DNA of 64,000 bases from Halospeciosus flavus (lineage in GTDB: Archaea; Halobacteriota; Halobacteria; Halobacteriales; Halobacteriaceae). Location: positions 3,100,001-3,164,000 of the forward strand of contig NZ_CP122312.1 of assembly GCF_029814175.1 (NCBI RefSeq), written 5' to 3'. Made by a program: the position numbers and the translations under genes. The notes under the pieces were generated by a model. That model was not told the DNA's origin. It searched no databases and saw nothing but the letters and a program-made list of their open reading frames with translations. This document shows, piece after piece, positions 37,290 through 45,875 of this stretch; within the stretch, counting starts at the first letter, position 1; each line of letters opens with the position of its first letter.

Positions 37290-38930
37290 GTGTCCGGGGA
37301 CGTGGCTATCGAAACCATCCAGTCCGGGGTCTGGTCGGTGGTTCCCGCACTCCTCGCCATCAGTCTGGCGTGGTACACGCGCGACGCCATCATCGGCCTG
37401 TTCCTCGGCGTGACGAGCGCCGCACTCATCTACGGTGGGCTCCAGCCGGCGGCGGCGGGCGTCCCCGACGCGTGGGTCGGCACGACGCTCGGGACGGTCG
37501 CCGGCGTCGTGTTCGGACTGAAACTGGTACCGGACCTCATCGCGAGTGCCAACCTCTTCGGGAGTCTCTGGTACATCAAGAACGTTCTCCTCGCCATCTT
37601 CGCCATCGGTGGACTCATCGGCCTGATGATTCGCTCCGGGGCGATTCGGGGCGTCCTCGAGGCGCTCACCGAACGGGTGGAGTCGGCCGAGGACGCCGAG
37701 AAGGCGACGTTCCTCGCGGGCATCGTCGTCCACATCGACGACTACTTCAACTGTCTCGTGGTCGGCACGATGATGCGCCCGCTGACGGACAAGTACAACG
37801 TCTCGCGGGCGAAACTCGCCTACTACGTCGACTCCGCGGGGAGTCCGGCCGCCCGCCTCGCCTTCTACTCGACCTGGGGGGCGGCGATGGTCGGCTTCAT
37901 CGGCGCCGGTCTCGTCCAGGCGAAGAAGCAGGGCATCCTCCCCGACGCCTACAGCGAGTTCGTCACGACGACGAGCGGTGGCGACGTCCAGGCCGTTGCC
38001 GACGCCATCTGGCCGCTGTTCTTCAACACGCTGTTCACCGGCTTCTACTCGTGGGCGGCGCTCGGTCTCGCCGCGCTCGTCGCGTGGCAGGTCTTCCCGA
38101 ACGTCGGCGGGATGGCCGAGGAGGAACGTCGTGCCCGCTCTGGCGGGGGCGTCCTCGGCGAGGAACACAACCCGATGATCTCCGAGGAGATGGCCGACTA
38201 CGAGATGTACGAGGGCGCGACGCCCGACTGGAAGAACTTCCTCGTCCCTATCCTGACGATGGTCGTTGTCGGTCTCCTCGCGATGTTCTGGACGGGCGAG
38301 GCGATCGTCTCCACTGGCCCGACCGGGTCGCTCGCGCTCAACATCGGCGGCGTCCAACTCGGTCTCGCCTCGATGTCCGCGCTCGTCGTCGCGTTCGTCC
38401 TCTACCGCGTCCGTGGCGACATCCCCTCGAACGAGGACGCCGTCGACGCCGTCGTCGTCGGGATGAAGGGGATCTTCCTCGCCGCAGTCATCCTGTTGTT
38501 CGCGACGGCCATCCAGAACGCCGTGACGACGCTCGGCATCTCGTCGTTCGTCACGAACGTCTTCTCGGGCGTGCCGGGTTGGATCGTCCCGGTCGCCCTC
38601 TTCCTCACGTCGAGTTTCGTGAGTTTCTCCGACGGGTCGTCGTGGTCGACCTACGGGATCATGTTCCCCATCGCCATCCCCATCGCGTTCACGACGCCCG
38701 CGAACCTGATTCTCGTGCTCGGTGCCGTCTTCTCCGGCGGTATCTTCGGCGACCACTGTTCGCCCATCTCCGATACGACGGTGCTCGCCTCCTCGACCAG
38801 CGGCGCCGACCACATGGTCCACGTCCGCACGCAGATTCCCTACGCGCTGGTGAGCGCCGGCATCGCCGCCACCCTCTTCCTCGTCCTCGGGTTCGTGCTC
38901 CCCGAAGGGTGGCAGATCATCCCCTACTGA
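37290..38930 (+). CDS. nhaC: Na+/H+ antiporter, NhaC family
   Basis: This 546-residue membrane protein has about 11-12 helices. HIDDYFNCLVVGTMMRPLTDKYNVSRAKLAY and GGIFGDHCSPISDTTVLASS are hallmark NhaC blocks, with acidic residues in the ion path. It exports sodium in exchange for protons. There is no ATG near the domain start; GTG 37290 is the best start, with GTG 37302 as an alternative. The cytoplasmic loop around residues 270-310 is rich in Glu and Arg. Confidence 0.9.
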   Translation: MSGDVAIETIQSGVWSVVPALLAISLAWYTRDAIIGLFLGVTSAALIYGGLQPAAAGVPDAWVGTTLGTVAGVVFGLKLVPDLIASANLFGSLWYIKNVLLAIFAIGGLIGLMIRSGAIRGVLEALTERVESAEDAEKATFLAGIVVHIDDYFNCLVVGTMMRPLTDKYNVSRAKLAYYVDSAGSPAARLAFYSTWGAAMVGFIGAGLVQAKKQGILPDAYSEFVTTTSGGDVQAVADAIWPLFFNTLFTGFYSWAALGLAALVAWQVFPNVGGMAEEERRARSGGGVLGEEHNPMISEEMADYEMYEGATPDWKNFLVPILTMVVVGLLAMFWTGEAIVSTGPTGSLALNIGGVQLGLASMSALVVAFVLYRVRGDIPSNEDAVDAVVVGMKGIFLAAVILLFATAIQNAVTTLGISSFVTNVFSGVPGWIVPVALFLTSSFVSFSDGSSWSTYGIMFPIAIPIAFTTPANLILVLGAVFSGGIFGDHCSPISDTTVLASSTSGADHMVHVRTQIPYALVSAGIAATLFLVLGFVLPEGWQIIPY

Positions 38931-39220
38931 ACCACTTTTTACGCTGCGCTCGCGGCCTCTCGGCCGCTCACTCGGTAAAAACGTGGTGAAAAAGCACTCC
39001 TCTCTCCCGTCGCTCACTTCGTTCGCGGTAGTCGTTCGTCGGCCTCGTGACTTCGCCGCGAGTGAACCGCTTCGCTCGGGTCTTCCAGACCGCTCGCTCG
39101 CGGATGCACGACGGCGTGGCCTTCCCGGACGTCCGATTCTCAGTTATATACTCCCGTGGAGTACTTAAAGAACGGCTCCGTCTCCCACTGCTTTTCTCCG
39201 CCGCGTCCCTCTGCCCGAGT
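38931..39220. other. Intergenic region with T tract and a promoter palindrome
   Basis: A T5 tract at 38936-38940 follows nhaC and may end its transcript. The middle holds no coding frame with proper composition. Near the right side a TATA-like element and palindrome occur at 39143-39170. Confidence 0.5.
39143..39170 (+). promoter_or_regulatory. TATA-flanked perfect inverted repeat TACTCC-CGT-GGAGTA
   Basis: TACTCC (39149-39154) and GGAGTA (39158-39163) form a perfect palindrome between GTTATA and CTTAAAG, two TATA-like elements. It resembles the TACT-spacer-GAGTA site reported for the haloarchaeal sugar regulator TrmB, but the spacer here is 6 instead of 7-8 bases. The gene downstream starts at 39221, about 50 bases away. 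Confidence 0.5.
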
Positions 39221-39712
39221 ATGACCGACACACGCGTCTCGGCGTCGAGTGACCCCCTCCCCGACGCCCTGATGGCGCACCTCGTCTACCCGACGGCGAG
39301 ACTCGTCCTCCGCTCGCCGTTCCACGACCTCGTCAGCGACGAACTCCTGCTCGTCTCCCACACCGACGCCGAGACCGGTGAGACGCGGGCCGAACCGGTC
39401 GGCTACCACGAGTCCTCGCGCGGCGCCGACCTCGTCGCGTTCACCGACCGAGGGTGGGCCACCGACCTCGATACGGGCGAGTCGGTGACCCTCACCCACC
39501 GGGGCGACGACGTCCCGGCGACCGTCGAAGTCGTCTCGGACCCCCGGCGCGTCGCGAAGTACCTCCGCGCGTTCCTCCAGCGCGAGGGCCTCGACGCGGC
39601 CCCACGCGTGAGCCTCGACATCGAGGGTGCGGACGTACCGAGTCGCGAGGAACTCACAGCGGCCGTCGACGACGGCGGCGTGGTCGCGCTGCTGTTCGAC
39701 GTGCAGGAGTGA
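39221..39712 (+). CDS. Hypothetical protein, possible split-barrel fold
   Basis: This 163-residue acidic protein resembles the small split-barrel flavin or F420-type domain in outline: ARLVLRSPFHDLVSDELLLVSHTDAETGETRAEPVGYHE, then DLVAFTDRGWATDLDTGESVTLTHRGDDVPATVEVVSDPRRVAKYLRAFLQREG. No ligand-binding motif is conclusive, so function remains unknown. ATG 39221 is preferred because the upstream part of the frame is the promoter region. It converges on a PQQ-propeller gene. Confidence 0.65.
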   Translation: MTDTRVSASSDPLPDALMAHLVYPTARLVLRSPFHDLVSDELLLVSHTDAETGETRAEPVGYHESSRGADLVAFTDRGWATDLDTGESVTLTHRGDDVPATVEVVSDPRRVAKYLRAFLQREGLDAAPRVSLDIEGADVPSREELTAAVDDGGVVALLFDVQE

Positions 39713-39748
39713 GCACACGTTCGGGCGCGGGGAGGCGTCGGTGTCGAG

Positions 39749-41037
39749 TCACTCGACGACCGAGAGGAACCCCGCACTCGTCCCGACGGCGACGACGTCG
39801 CCCACGGTCGTCCAGACCTGTCGTGCCTCCTCGGTGAACGTCCACCGCTCCGCACCGTCGGCGAGGGACAGCGAGCGGATTCGCCAGCGGTGCTCGTCGA
39901 GACGCGTCCCCACGACGACCCGGTCACCCTGCGAATGGACCCGGTCGATTCCTCCACTTCCGCTGGCCGTCCAGCGCGTCTCCCCGGTCGCCCGGTCGAG
40001 CGCGTAGAGCGTCCCTTCGCCGGCGACGAGGAGCGAGTCGCCCGCGACGACCGGTTCCGACCGGGTGGCGTCCTCGAACTGCCGCGACCAGCGGACGGAC
40101 CCGTCGGCGGCGTCGAGTGCGAGGACGAACCCGTCGAACTCGGTGACGTAGACGGTACTCCTGTCCGTGGTTCCGCCGGCGACGACGAAGTTGTCGTCCG
40201 CGTCCAGTACGTGGTGCCACCGCTCGTCGCCGGTGTCGACGTTCCGGCCGCGGACGGTCGGCGTGTCCGACCCCTGGCGACGGTCGCGACGACGGGCGCG
40301 TCCGTGCTCGACCCAGTACCGACGCCGAGGTACCGTTCTTCGACCGACCACCGTTCCGTCCCGTCCTCGGTCGCGAACGCCATCGTCGCGACGCCCCCGA
40401 CGGCGACGACGAGCGTCCCGCCGATGACGACACCGAGCCCGTTCCACGTGTCGCCCGACTCGGCCGTCCACCGAGTCGTCCCGTCGGTGCGGTCGACTGC
40501 GGAGACGGTCTCTCCGCCGAACGGTGCGACCGCGTCGTTGTAGGTGCCGGTGTAGACCGTCTCCCGGTCGAATCCGAGGACGGCGAGCGACTTGTCGACG
40601 GCGTCGGTCCGCCACACGGTCCTGTCGGGGCCGACGCGGAGGAGTCGTCGTTCGCTCGCGCCGGCGTGGCCGAAGGGACCGTACACCTGCCCGTCGCTCG
40701 CCCGCAGTCGGTTCGTCGCCGGCGCGAACGTCTCCGCGTGCCACTCGACCCCGTCGGACGTGAGCGCGGCGACGAGTCCGGGCGACGTCGGGTCGAAGGT
40801 CGGGGGGAGGAACGAGTCGTCCCGACTGGCGGTCGCCGCGTAGACCGTCTCACCGTCGACGGCCGGGCGTTCGAGAGGGCCGTCGAACCGGTAGCGGGCG
40901 GTCACCGCGTCGGTCTGTGGCTCGACTCGCTCGGGCGGAGAGACGCCGCCGACGAACGGGAGCGCAGCACAGCCGGCGCTCGTGGCTGCGAGTGCCGTCG
41001 CCAGGAAACCGCGTCGCGTCGTGGAGGGCGTAGTCAC
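39749..41037 (-). pseudogene. PQQ-like beta-propeller lipoprotein, frameshifted
   Basis: The N-terminal frame (from 41037) has a Tat lipoprotein signal (TRRGFLATALAATSAGCAA) and propeller blades such as DGTTRWTAESGDTW and DGTERWSVEERYLG. After VATVAR the frame is lost and resumes as GSDTPTVRGRNVDTGDERWHHVLD...DGSVRWSRQFED...TGETRWTASGSGG to the stop at 39749. One base missing in the C run at 40271-40274 (minus-strand GGGG instead of GGGGG) explains it. Corrected length is about 429 residues, one full propeller. Likely extracellular and membrane-anchored; BamB-like or quinoprotein-like function is unproven. Confidence 0.85.
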
Positions 41038-41097
41038 ACTCGATCGGACCGACCGAACCGGGGTAAGCTTTCAGGTGGGTGACGGTCACCCGGGCCG

Positions 41098-42546
41098 CTA
41101 CATGAAGTCCGAGAGGCCGGCCTGCGAGTCGTCGTCCTCGGCGTCTTCGGCGCGTTCCTCGGTGTCGACGTCGTCTTCGCCACCCGCTTCGCCGTCGGAT
41201 TCGGGGTCGGTGGCGGCCATCTCGGTGGTCTCGGCCTGTCCCTCGAAGGCGCCGCCGGAGTGCTCGACGGCCCGTTCGGCTTCGAGTTCCTCGGCGTCCT
41301 CGACGATGGACTGGACCTTGTTCGTGTCCTTCCCGCTCCCGGTGACGAACGAGACGTGGGACTCGTCCATGTCGTAGCGGGAGGCCATCGCGACGGTGAG
41401 TTCCCGGTTCTTGCAGTGGTGGGTCATCGCCGCGAGGAAGGGCATGATCTCGCGACGCGCGGTGGCCATCGAGACCCCCGCGTCCTCGGCGATGCGGGAG
41501 GCGATGTAGTCGCGCGTCTCGCGGGTGCCCTTCGAGCGACCGAGTTTCGACCAGTAACTCGGCGGCCCGTAACGCGTCCACCCGCCGTGGTCGTGTCGAC
41601 GCGAGGCCGCCACGCCGGCCGCGACGTTGTCGGTCGCGTAGCGCCAGTAGGAGTAGTTCTGCGTGGCGCGCACGCGGCCGAGCCACTTGTCGGCGTTCGA
41701 GAGGAAGTCGTAGGCGGTGGCGAGTTCGTCGCCCCGGAAGTCCTTGGGGACGTTGTCCTCGACCCAGTTGAGGAGGTCGTCGGGTGTCTCGTCGACGTCG
41801 TAGGCCGAGTGGAGCGCGTCCTCCGCGCTCTCGTGTTTGATGACGTCGTCGAGGAAGTCGAAGATGCCCTCGGTCGTGTCGCGCTCGCCGGTCACCACGT
41901 CGTCGACGGTGAGTCGTTCGGCCTCCTCGGCGAGCGCCTGGAGGTCGTTGACGGCCGAGCGGAGGTCGCCGCTGTTCTTCTCGGCGAGTCGGTCGAGCGC
42001 ATCGTCGTCGTAGTTGATGTCCTCGCGCCGGCAGATGTCCCGGAGCACGGGGACGATAGAGCGCTTCGAGACGTCGCGGAACTCGATCTCCTGGCAGGCG
42101 TTCCGCAGCGTCTTCGACATGTCGTAGTACTCGTTGGCGACGAGGACGATGGGCTGACTCGACTCCTTCACGACGCCCGTGATGGCCCGCGAGCCACCGC
42201 GGTCGGCGTTGCCGTGGATGTTGTCCGCCTCGTCGAGGAGGACGAGCTTTCGGCCGCTCTCGCCGCCGCCGAGCGTGCCGCTCTTCGCCGCCTCGCCGGC
42301 GACCCGGTCGATGACGGAGGCCGTCCGCTGGTCGGAGGCGTTCAGTTCGATGGTGTCCCACCCCATGTCGTTGGCGAGGGCGTGGGCCGCCGAGGTCTTC
42401 CCGACGCCGGGCGACCCGTGGACGATGACCGCCTCGCGGTGGTCCTCCCACGTCTCCGCCCACTCGCGGAGTTGGTCGCGGGCTTTGTTGTTCCCGCGTA
42501 TCTCCGAGAGCGACTTCGGGCGGTACTTCTCCGTCCAGTCTACCAC
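41098..42546 (-). CDS. rfcL: Replication factor C large subunit
   Basis: This 482-residue AAA+ clamp loader subunit places the PCNA ring on DNA with the small subunit. It has VDWTEKYRPKSLSEIRGNNKA, Walker A HGSPGVGKTSAAHA, Walker B KLVLLDEADNIHG and an Arg finger region in LVANEYYDMSKTLRNACQEIEFR. The acidic tail ends QAGLSDFM, a PIP-box-like motif expected to bind PCNA. The GTG at 42546 is chosen because the conserved VDWTEKYRP follows at once. A TATA-like ATATAC lies at about 42614. Confidence 0.94.
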   Translation of the reverse strand: MVDWTEKYRPKSLSEIRGNNKARDQLREWAETWEDHREAVIVHGSPGVGKTSAAHALANDMGWDTIELNASDQRTASVIDRVAGEAAKSGTLGGGESGRKLVLLDEADNIHGNADRGGSRAITGVVKESSQPIVLVANEYYDMSKTLRNACQEIEFRDVSKRSIVPVLRDICRREDINYDDDALDRLAEKNSGDLRSAVNDLQALAEEAERLTVDDVVTGERDTTEGIFDFLDDVIKHESAEDALHSAYDVDETPDDLLNWVEDNVPKDFRGDELATAYDFLSNADKWLGRVRATQNYSYWRYATDNVAAGVAASRRHDHGGWTRYGPPSYWSKLGRSKGTRETRDYIASRIAEDAGVSMATARREIMPFLAAMTHHCKNRELTVAMASRYDMDESHVSFVTGSGKDTNKVQSIVEDAEELEAERAVEHSGGAFEGQAETTEMAATDPESDGEAGGEDDVDTEERAEDAEDDDSQAGLSDFM

Positions 42547-42749
42547 CGGCCGAACACCCCTCGGACACGTGAGAGACGAGCGCTCGCGGCGGCAGTGGAG
42601 ACGATGCCGAACATATACACGTCTTACTCGGCGGGGAGCCAAAAGACGCTGGACCCGTCTCCGAACCCGGCCGCGAACGTCTATTCAGCTGGATATGTGT
42701 CTGTAATATGTAGGTATGGTTAGGGGGCGGTCGGTGTTACTTCGAGAAC
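42547..42749. promoter_or_regulatory. Divergent promoter region between rfcL and a GNAT gene
   Basis: Two AT-rich stretches stand out: CATATACACGTCTTAC (about 42611-42626), probably serving rfcL, and ATATGTGTCTGTAATATGTAGG (about 42694-42715), which lies 35-55 bases before the ATG at 42750. No gene is present. Confidence 0.45.
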
Positions 42750-43343
42750 ATGTTCCCCGAGACCCTCGTCTCGGAGCGGCTTCGACTCGAACGATTGACC
42801 GACGAACTGGTGGACGTCTACGACCTCTACGCGCTCTGTGGGGGAGCGCAGGGGACCGGCGGCGACGTGGCGGTTCGGCCCGACGTCGGCGCGGGTGGGG
42901 CGTTGTTAGATTTCCCACACGCGACGGTCAAGGAGACGTACGACTTCCTCGGAGAGAGTCAGCGACGCTGGCGGGAGGGGGAGGCGGCGACCTACGGCGT
43001 CACCGTCGAGGGCGACGTCGTGGGACTCGCGACGCTCGAACCCGACTGGGAGCGGCGGACCGGGAACCTCGCGCTCTGGCTCGCACCCGCGGAACGCGGT
43101 CGGGAGTACGCCCAGGAAGTCGGCGACCTCCTCGTCGACGTCGTCTTCGACGACCTCGACCTCGACCTCGTCGCGGTCCACCACGACGTGGGCGCGGACA
43201 CGGCCCGGCGGGCACTCGAGAAGTTCCTCGAACGCAACGGCGGGCGCTTCGAAGCACGCATCCGAAACGCGGTGAACCGCGGCGGCGAACTGGTCGACCA
43301 GCGACGTTACACCCTCTCGCGGGCGGAGTATCGCGATGAGTGA
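42750..43343 (+). CDS. GNAT family N-acetyltransferase (RimJ/RimL-like)
   Basis: This 197-residue protein opens with FPETLVSERLRLERLTDELVDVYDLYALC, the usual RimJ/RimL start. TYGVTVEGDVVGLATLEPDWERRTGNLALWLAPAERGREYAQEVGDLLVDVVF is the acetyl-CoA-binding region, and DLVAVHHDVGADTARRALEKFLERNGGRFE is the typical end. These enzymes acetylate protein N-termini, antibiotics or small amines. The next gene is a paralogue that overlaps by 8 bases, a tandem duplication. Confidence 0.85.
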   Translation: MFPETLVSERLRLERLTDELVDVYDLYALCGGAQGTGGDVAVRPDVGAGGALLDFPHATVKETYDFLGESQRRWREGEAATYGVTVEGDVVGLATLEPDWERRTGNLALWLAPAERGREYAQEVGDLLVDVVFDDLDLDLVAVHHDVGADTARRALEKFLERNGGRFEARIRNAVNRGGELVDQRRYTLSRAEYRDE

Positions 43344-44505
43344 CCTCTTCCCCGAACGTCTGGAGAGCGAACGGCTCAGGTTCGTCCGATTCACGCGGGG
43401 CGACGTCGACGTCCGCGACGCGTTCGAGCGACGGAGCGCCGCTCACAGCGAGACCGCCGCCGCGGAGTTCGAACACCTCGCCTACGAACCACACGCCGTC
43501 CCCAAGCGCACCTTCGATACGCTCGCCGGGGCGGAACGGCGCTGGGAGCGAGGCGAACTCGCGATGTACACCATCCGGCCGAAATCCGGTGAACCGAACG
43601 CGGGCGAACCCGCGGGGACGACCGCACTCATCCCCTACTGGGAGCAGCAGACGGCCCAGTTGAGCATCTGGCTCCGCAAGCCGTTCTGGGGCCGGGGCTA
43701 CGCCGGTGAGCGGGCCGACCGCTTCCTCGAACTCGCCTTCGTCCGCCTCGATTTGGACCTGGTCGTCGCGGCCTGCGCCGTCGAGAACGAGCGCGCCCAC
43801 GGCGCTATCGAGAAGTACGTCGCCCGCCACGGCGGCCAGTACGAGGGCGTCCTCCGCAACTGGCACCCGCGGGCCGACGGGTCCGTCGCCGACCTCCACG
43901 AGTACACCGTCTCGGCCGAGCAGTACGCCGCGGCCCGCGGCGTCGACGACGCCGACGGTGCCGATGGTGCCGACGGTACCGACGACGGCGAGTCGCCCCC
44001 GGACTACCAGAAGCGATTTCGCCGTCCCGTTCGCACACCCGGGCATGTCCGCCCTCCAAGAGCGAAGCGAGAAGCCCTACGTCGCCAGCGCCGTCGCCGG
44101 TATCGCCGCCTACCTGCTCGGCTACCTCGTGACGTACGTCTGGCAGGCGAGTCACGTCCGCGAGATGCTGCGCGGCATCAACGCCGTGCTCCAGTTCTTC
44201 GGGGGCGACGCCATCCCCGCGTGGAAGGCCGTCGGCTGGCTGTTCTACAACGCCCACTTCGTCGCGTTCACGCACCCCACGCTCGGCGGCGGGAGCGTCG
44301 CCCGCAACTGGATCGCTTCGGGCGACGCGCCGACGCTCCTCTACATCGTACCGGTCGGCTGTCTCTTCGTCGCGGGCGCGGCCGTCGCCCACCACGCGGG
44401 GGCCGAAGACCCGCAGACCGGCGCGACACACGGGGCGTCGGTCACGCTCGGCTACGTCTTCCTCGCGCTCGTCGGCGTCTTCCTCTTCACCGCGACTCGC
44501 GGTGA
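43336..44505 (+). CDS. GNAT family N-acetyltransferase with doubtful C-terminal run-on
   Basis: Residues 1 to about 205 form a RimJ/RimL-like acetyltransferase (FPERLESERLRFVRFTRGDVDVRDAF, LSIWLRKPFWGRGYAGERADRFLELAF, ACAVENERAHGAIEKYVARHGG). After the acidic repeat DDADGADGADGTDDGESPP the frame continues as Arg-rich, non-coding-like sequence to 44505, overlapping the next gene by 461 bases out of frame. The true end should lie near 44000-44040, but no stop codon exists in any frame there before the next start. A lost stop or an indel in CCCCC at about 43995-43999 is possible; deleting one C would fuse the two genes in frame. Confidence 0.7.
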   Translation: MSDLFPERLESERLRFVRFTRGDVDVRDAFERRSAAHSETAAAEFEHLAYEPHAVPKRTFDTLAGAERRWERGELAMYTIRPKSGEPNAGEPAGTTALIPYWEQQTAQLSIWLRKPFWGRGYAGERADRFLELAFVRLDLDLVVAACAVENERAHGAIEKYVARHGGQYEGVLRNWHPRADGSVADLHEYTVSAEQYAAARGVDDADGADGADGTDDGESPPDYQKRFRRPVRTPGHVRPPRAKREALRRQRRRRYRRLPARLPRDVRLAGESRPRDAARHQRRAPVLRGRRHPRVEGRRLAVLQRPLRRVHAPHARRRERRPQLDRFGRRADAPLHRTGRLSLRRGRGRRPPRGGRRPADRRDTRGVGHARLRLPRARRRLPLHRDSR

Positions 44506-44617
44506 CTACACCATCGCGCCGGACCTCGTGACCGGCGTCCTCCTCGCGGGGGTCGTCTACCCCGCCGTCGTCGGCGGTGTCGGCGGCGCCATCGCGGGCG
44601 TGCTCGGCGAGGACTGA
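44045..44617 (+). CDS. Membrane protein of unknown function
   Basis: This 190-residue protein has about five hydrophobic helices: KPYVASAVAGIAAYLLGYLVTYVWQ, WKAVGWLFYNAHFVAFTH, LLYIVPVGCLFVAGAAVAHHAG, GASVTLGYVFLALVGVFLFT and LVTGVLLAGVVYPAVVGGVGGAIAGVLGED. This layout is common in conserved haloarchaeal membrane proteins without a known role. The ATG at 44045 is taken because MSALQERSEKPYVASAVAG is the natural start. It lies in the run-on region of the upstream GNAT frame. Confidence 0.75.
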   Translation: MSALQERSEKPYVASAVAGIAAYLLGYLVTYVWQASHVREMLRGINAVLQFFGGDAIPAWKAVGWLFYNAHFVAFTHPTLGGGSVARNWIASGDAPTLLYIVPVGCLFVAGAAVAHHAGAEDPQTGATHGASVTLGYVFLALVGVFLFTATRGDYTIAPDLVTGVLLAGVVYPAVVGGVGGAIAGVLGED

Positions 44618-44622
44618 GTCGA

Positions 44623-45114
44623 CTAGAGGTCGCGGGCGACCAACTCGCCCCAGTGCTCGAAGCCGTGGCGCTCGTAGAACGCCTTCGCGCGCTCGTTCTG
44701 CTCGTCGACGTCGAGGACCATCCGGTCGAGCGGGAGGTCCTGCTCGCGGGCGACGTCGAGGGCCGCCTCCATCAGGTCGTCGGCGTCGCCCGTCCCGCGG
44801 GCCTGCTCGCGGACGTAGATTTCGTTGAGGACCGCCGCGTCCCAGATGTAGCTGTGAGTCTCGGGGAGGACGAACACGTACCCGAGGAGGTCGCCGTCGG
44901 CTTCGAGCACCTGCACGCTCCGCTCGTCGGCCTCGACGCAGCGGTCGACCCACTCGAGGTAGCCCGTCCGGTAGTCGTCGGTGAGTTTCGACTCGTAGGT
45001 CTCGGCCTTCTCCTCGCCGCCGGTGCCGCTGCCGAGACCGAGTTCGAACGCACGCTTCAGTTCCCAAAGCGCCTCGGCGTCGCTGCCGGGGTCGTACGGT
45101 CTGACCGTGGGCAT
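44623..45114 (-). CDS. GNAT family N-acetyltransferase
   Basis: This 163-residue protein opens with MPTVRPYDPGSDAEALWELKRAF. The middle strand GYVFVLPETHSYIWDAAVLNEIYVREQARGTGDADDLMEAAL is the acetyl-CoA-binding motif A, and MVLDVDEQNERAKAFYERHGFEHWGE is motif B. A Gly/Glu-rich loop (LGSGTGGEEKAETYE) lies near the N-terminus. The substrate is unknown. It converges on the membrane protein gene with 5 bases between stop codons. Confidence 0.85.
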   Translation of the reverse strand: MPTVRPYDPGSDAEALWELKRAFELGLGSGTGGEEKAETYESKLTDDYRTGYLEWVDRCVEADERSVQVLEADGDLLGYVFVLPETHSYIWDAAVLNEIYVREQARGTGDADDLMEAALDVAREQDLPLDRMVLDVDEQNERAKAFYERHGFEHWGELVARDL

Positions 45115-45139
45115 ACTCGGCGGGTCGACGGGCGCGCCG

Positions 45140-45796
45140 TTAGCGCTGGCGGTTCGCGTCGCGGAACCGCCCCCACAGGACGAGTGCGCTCGTCGCGACG
45201 ACGAGCAACTGCATCCCCGAGGAGACGAGCGGGAAGACCCGTTCGGCGTTCCGCGGGTCCGCACCGCGGTCCGTGTCGATGCCCGTGTAGTAGAAGGTCG
45301 ACTCGGTGGTGCCGCCCGCGGTCCGGCCGCCGCCCTCGTGGAACTCCACGAACGTCTGGACGACCCCGCGCGTCGTCGACAGCGAGAGGTCGCCGTTCAG
45401 CGTGTAGAAGCGGTCGTGGAACGGGTAGAAGAGGTTCACGCCGTTCGTGAACAGGTCGGGGGCGATGCCGCCGAGGGTGAGCGCACCGAGGGCGACGGCC
45501 GCCACCCGCAGGCCGTGGCCGTCGAACAGCGGGCGGACCACGGAGTCCTCGCGCCGCAGGTCGGCAGCGAGGAGGACGCCGAGGACCAACGGGAGGAGGA
45601 GCGTGTGGAGGAGTGCCCGGTGGGTCCCGGGCAACCAGATGGCGAGGACGGAGTCGACGTCGGGGATCGCGGCGGCGGCGAGGACGACCGCGACGGTCCG
45701 CGTCGAGAAGGCCGGACCCAGCAACGCGGCGGCGAGGTAGCCCGCGAACGCGAGGTGGACGAGTTCCGAGGGCACGACCGAGTAGTGGGTCTCCAC
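45140..45796 (-). CDS. YdjM/DUF457-like membrane-bound metal-dependent hydrolase
   Basis: This 218-residue membrane protein has His-containing motifs VPSELVHLAFAGYLAAALL, IPDVDSVLAIWLPGTHRALLHTLLLPLVLG and GIAPDLFTNGVNLFYPFHDRFY, where conserved His and Asp at helix ends form a putative metal site. Several helices and a C-terminal anchor (GMQLLVVATSALVLWGRF) are visible. The activity is predicted by family only. It diverges from the HTH regulator gene at 45876. Confidence 0.8.
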   Translation of the reverse strand: METHYSVVPSELVHLAFAGYLAAALLGPAFSTRTVAVVLAAAAIPDVDSVLAIWLPGTHRALLHTLLLPLVLGVLLAADLRREDSVVRPLFDGHGLRVAAVALGALTLGGIAPDLFTNGVNLFYPFHDRFYTLNGDLSLSTTRGVVQTFVEFHEGGGRTAGGTTESTFYYTGIDTDRGADPRNAERVFPLVSSGMQLLVVATSALVLWGRFRDANRQR

Positions 45797-45852
45797 GGCT
45801 TTTCGTTCGTCGGTTCGGCGGGTGTCGAACCCCAGTTTCGATACGCTTTTTC

Positions 45853-45866
45853 GACGCGGTAGCGTC
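45853..45866. promoter_or_regulatory. Small inverted repeat GACGC-GGTA-GCGTC before the HTH gene
   Basis: This is a perfect 5+4+5 palindrome 9-22 bases before the ATG of the XRE-like regulator, right after a CTTTTTCG tract that may be its promoter element. It could be an autoregulatory operator. It is short, so the call is tentative. Confidence 0.35.
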
Positions 45867-45875
45867 TATCAGGGT

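Noticed and set aside
38612..38626. GTTTCGTGAGTT inside nhaC, resembling the origin-box core
   Set aside because: Only 12 bases match, the C/G string is absent and the codons encode a conserved NhaC segment (SSFVSFSDG).
36141..39017. A 958-codon open frame on the minus strand covering the alcohol dehydrogenase and all of nhaC antisense
   Set aside because: Only the part below 37199 has dehydrogenase sequence. The rest is an acidic Arg/Glu/Asp-rich shadow of nhaC without domain features, a common effect of high GC.
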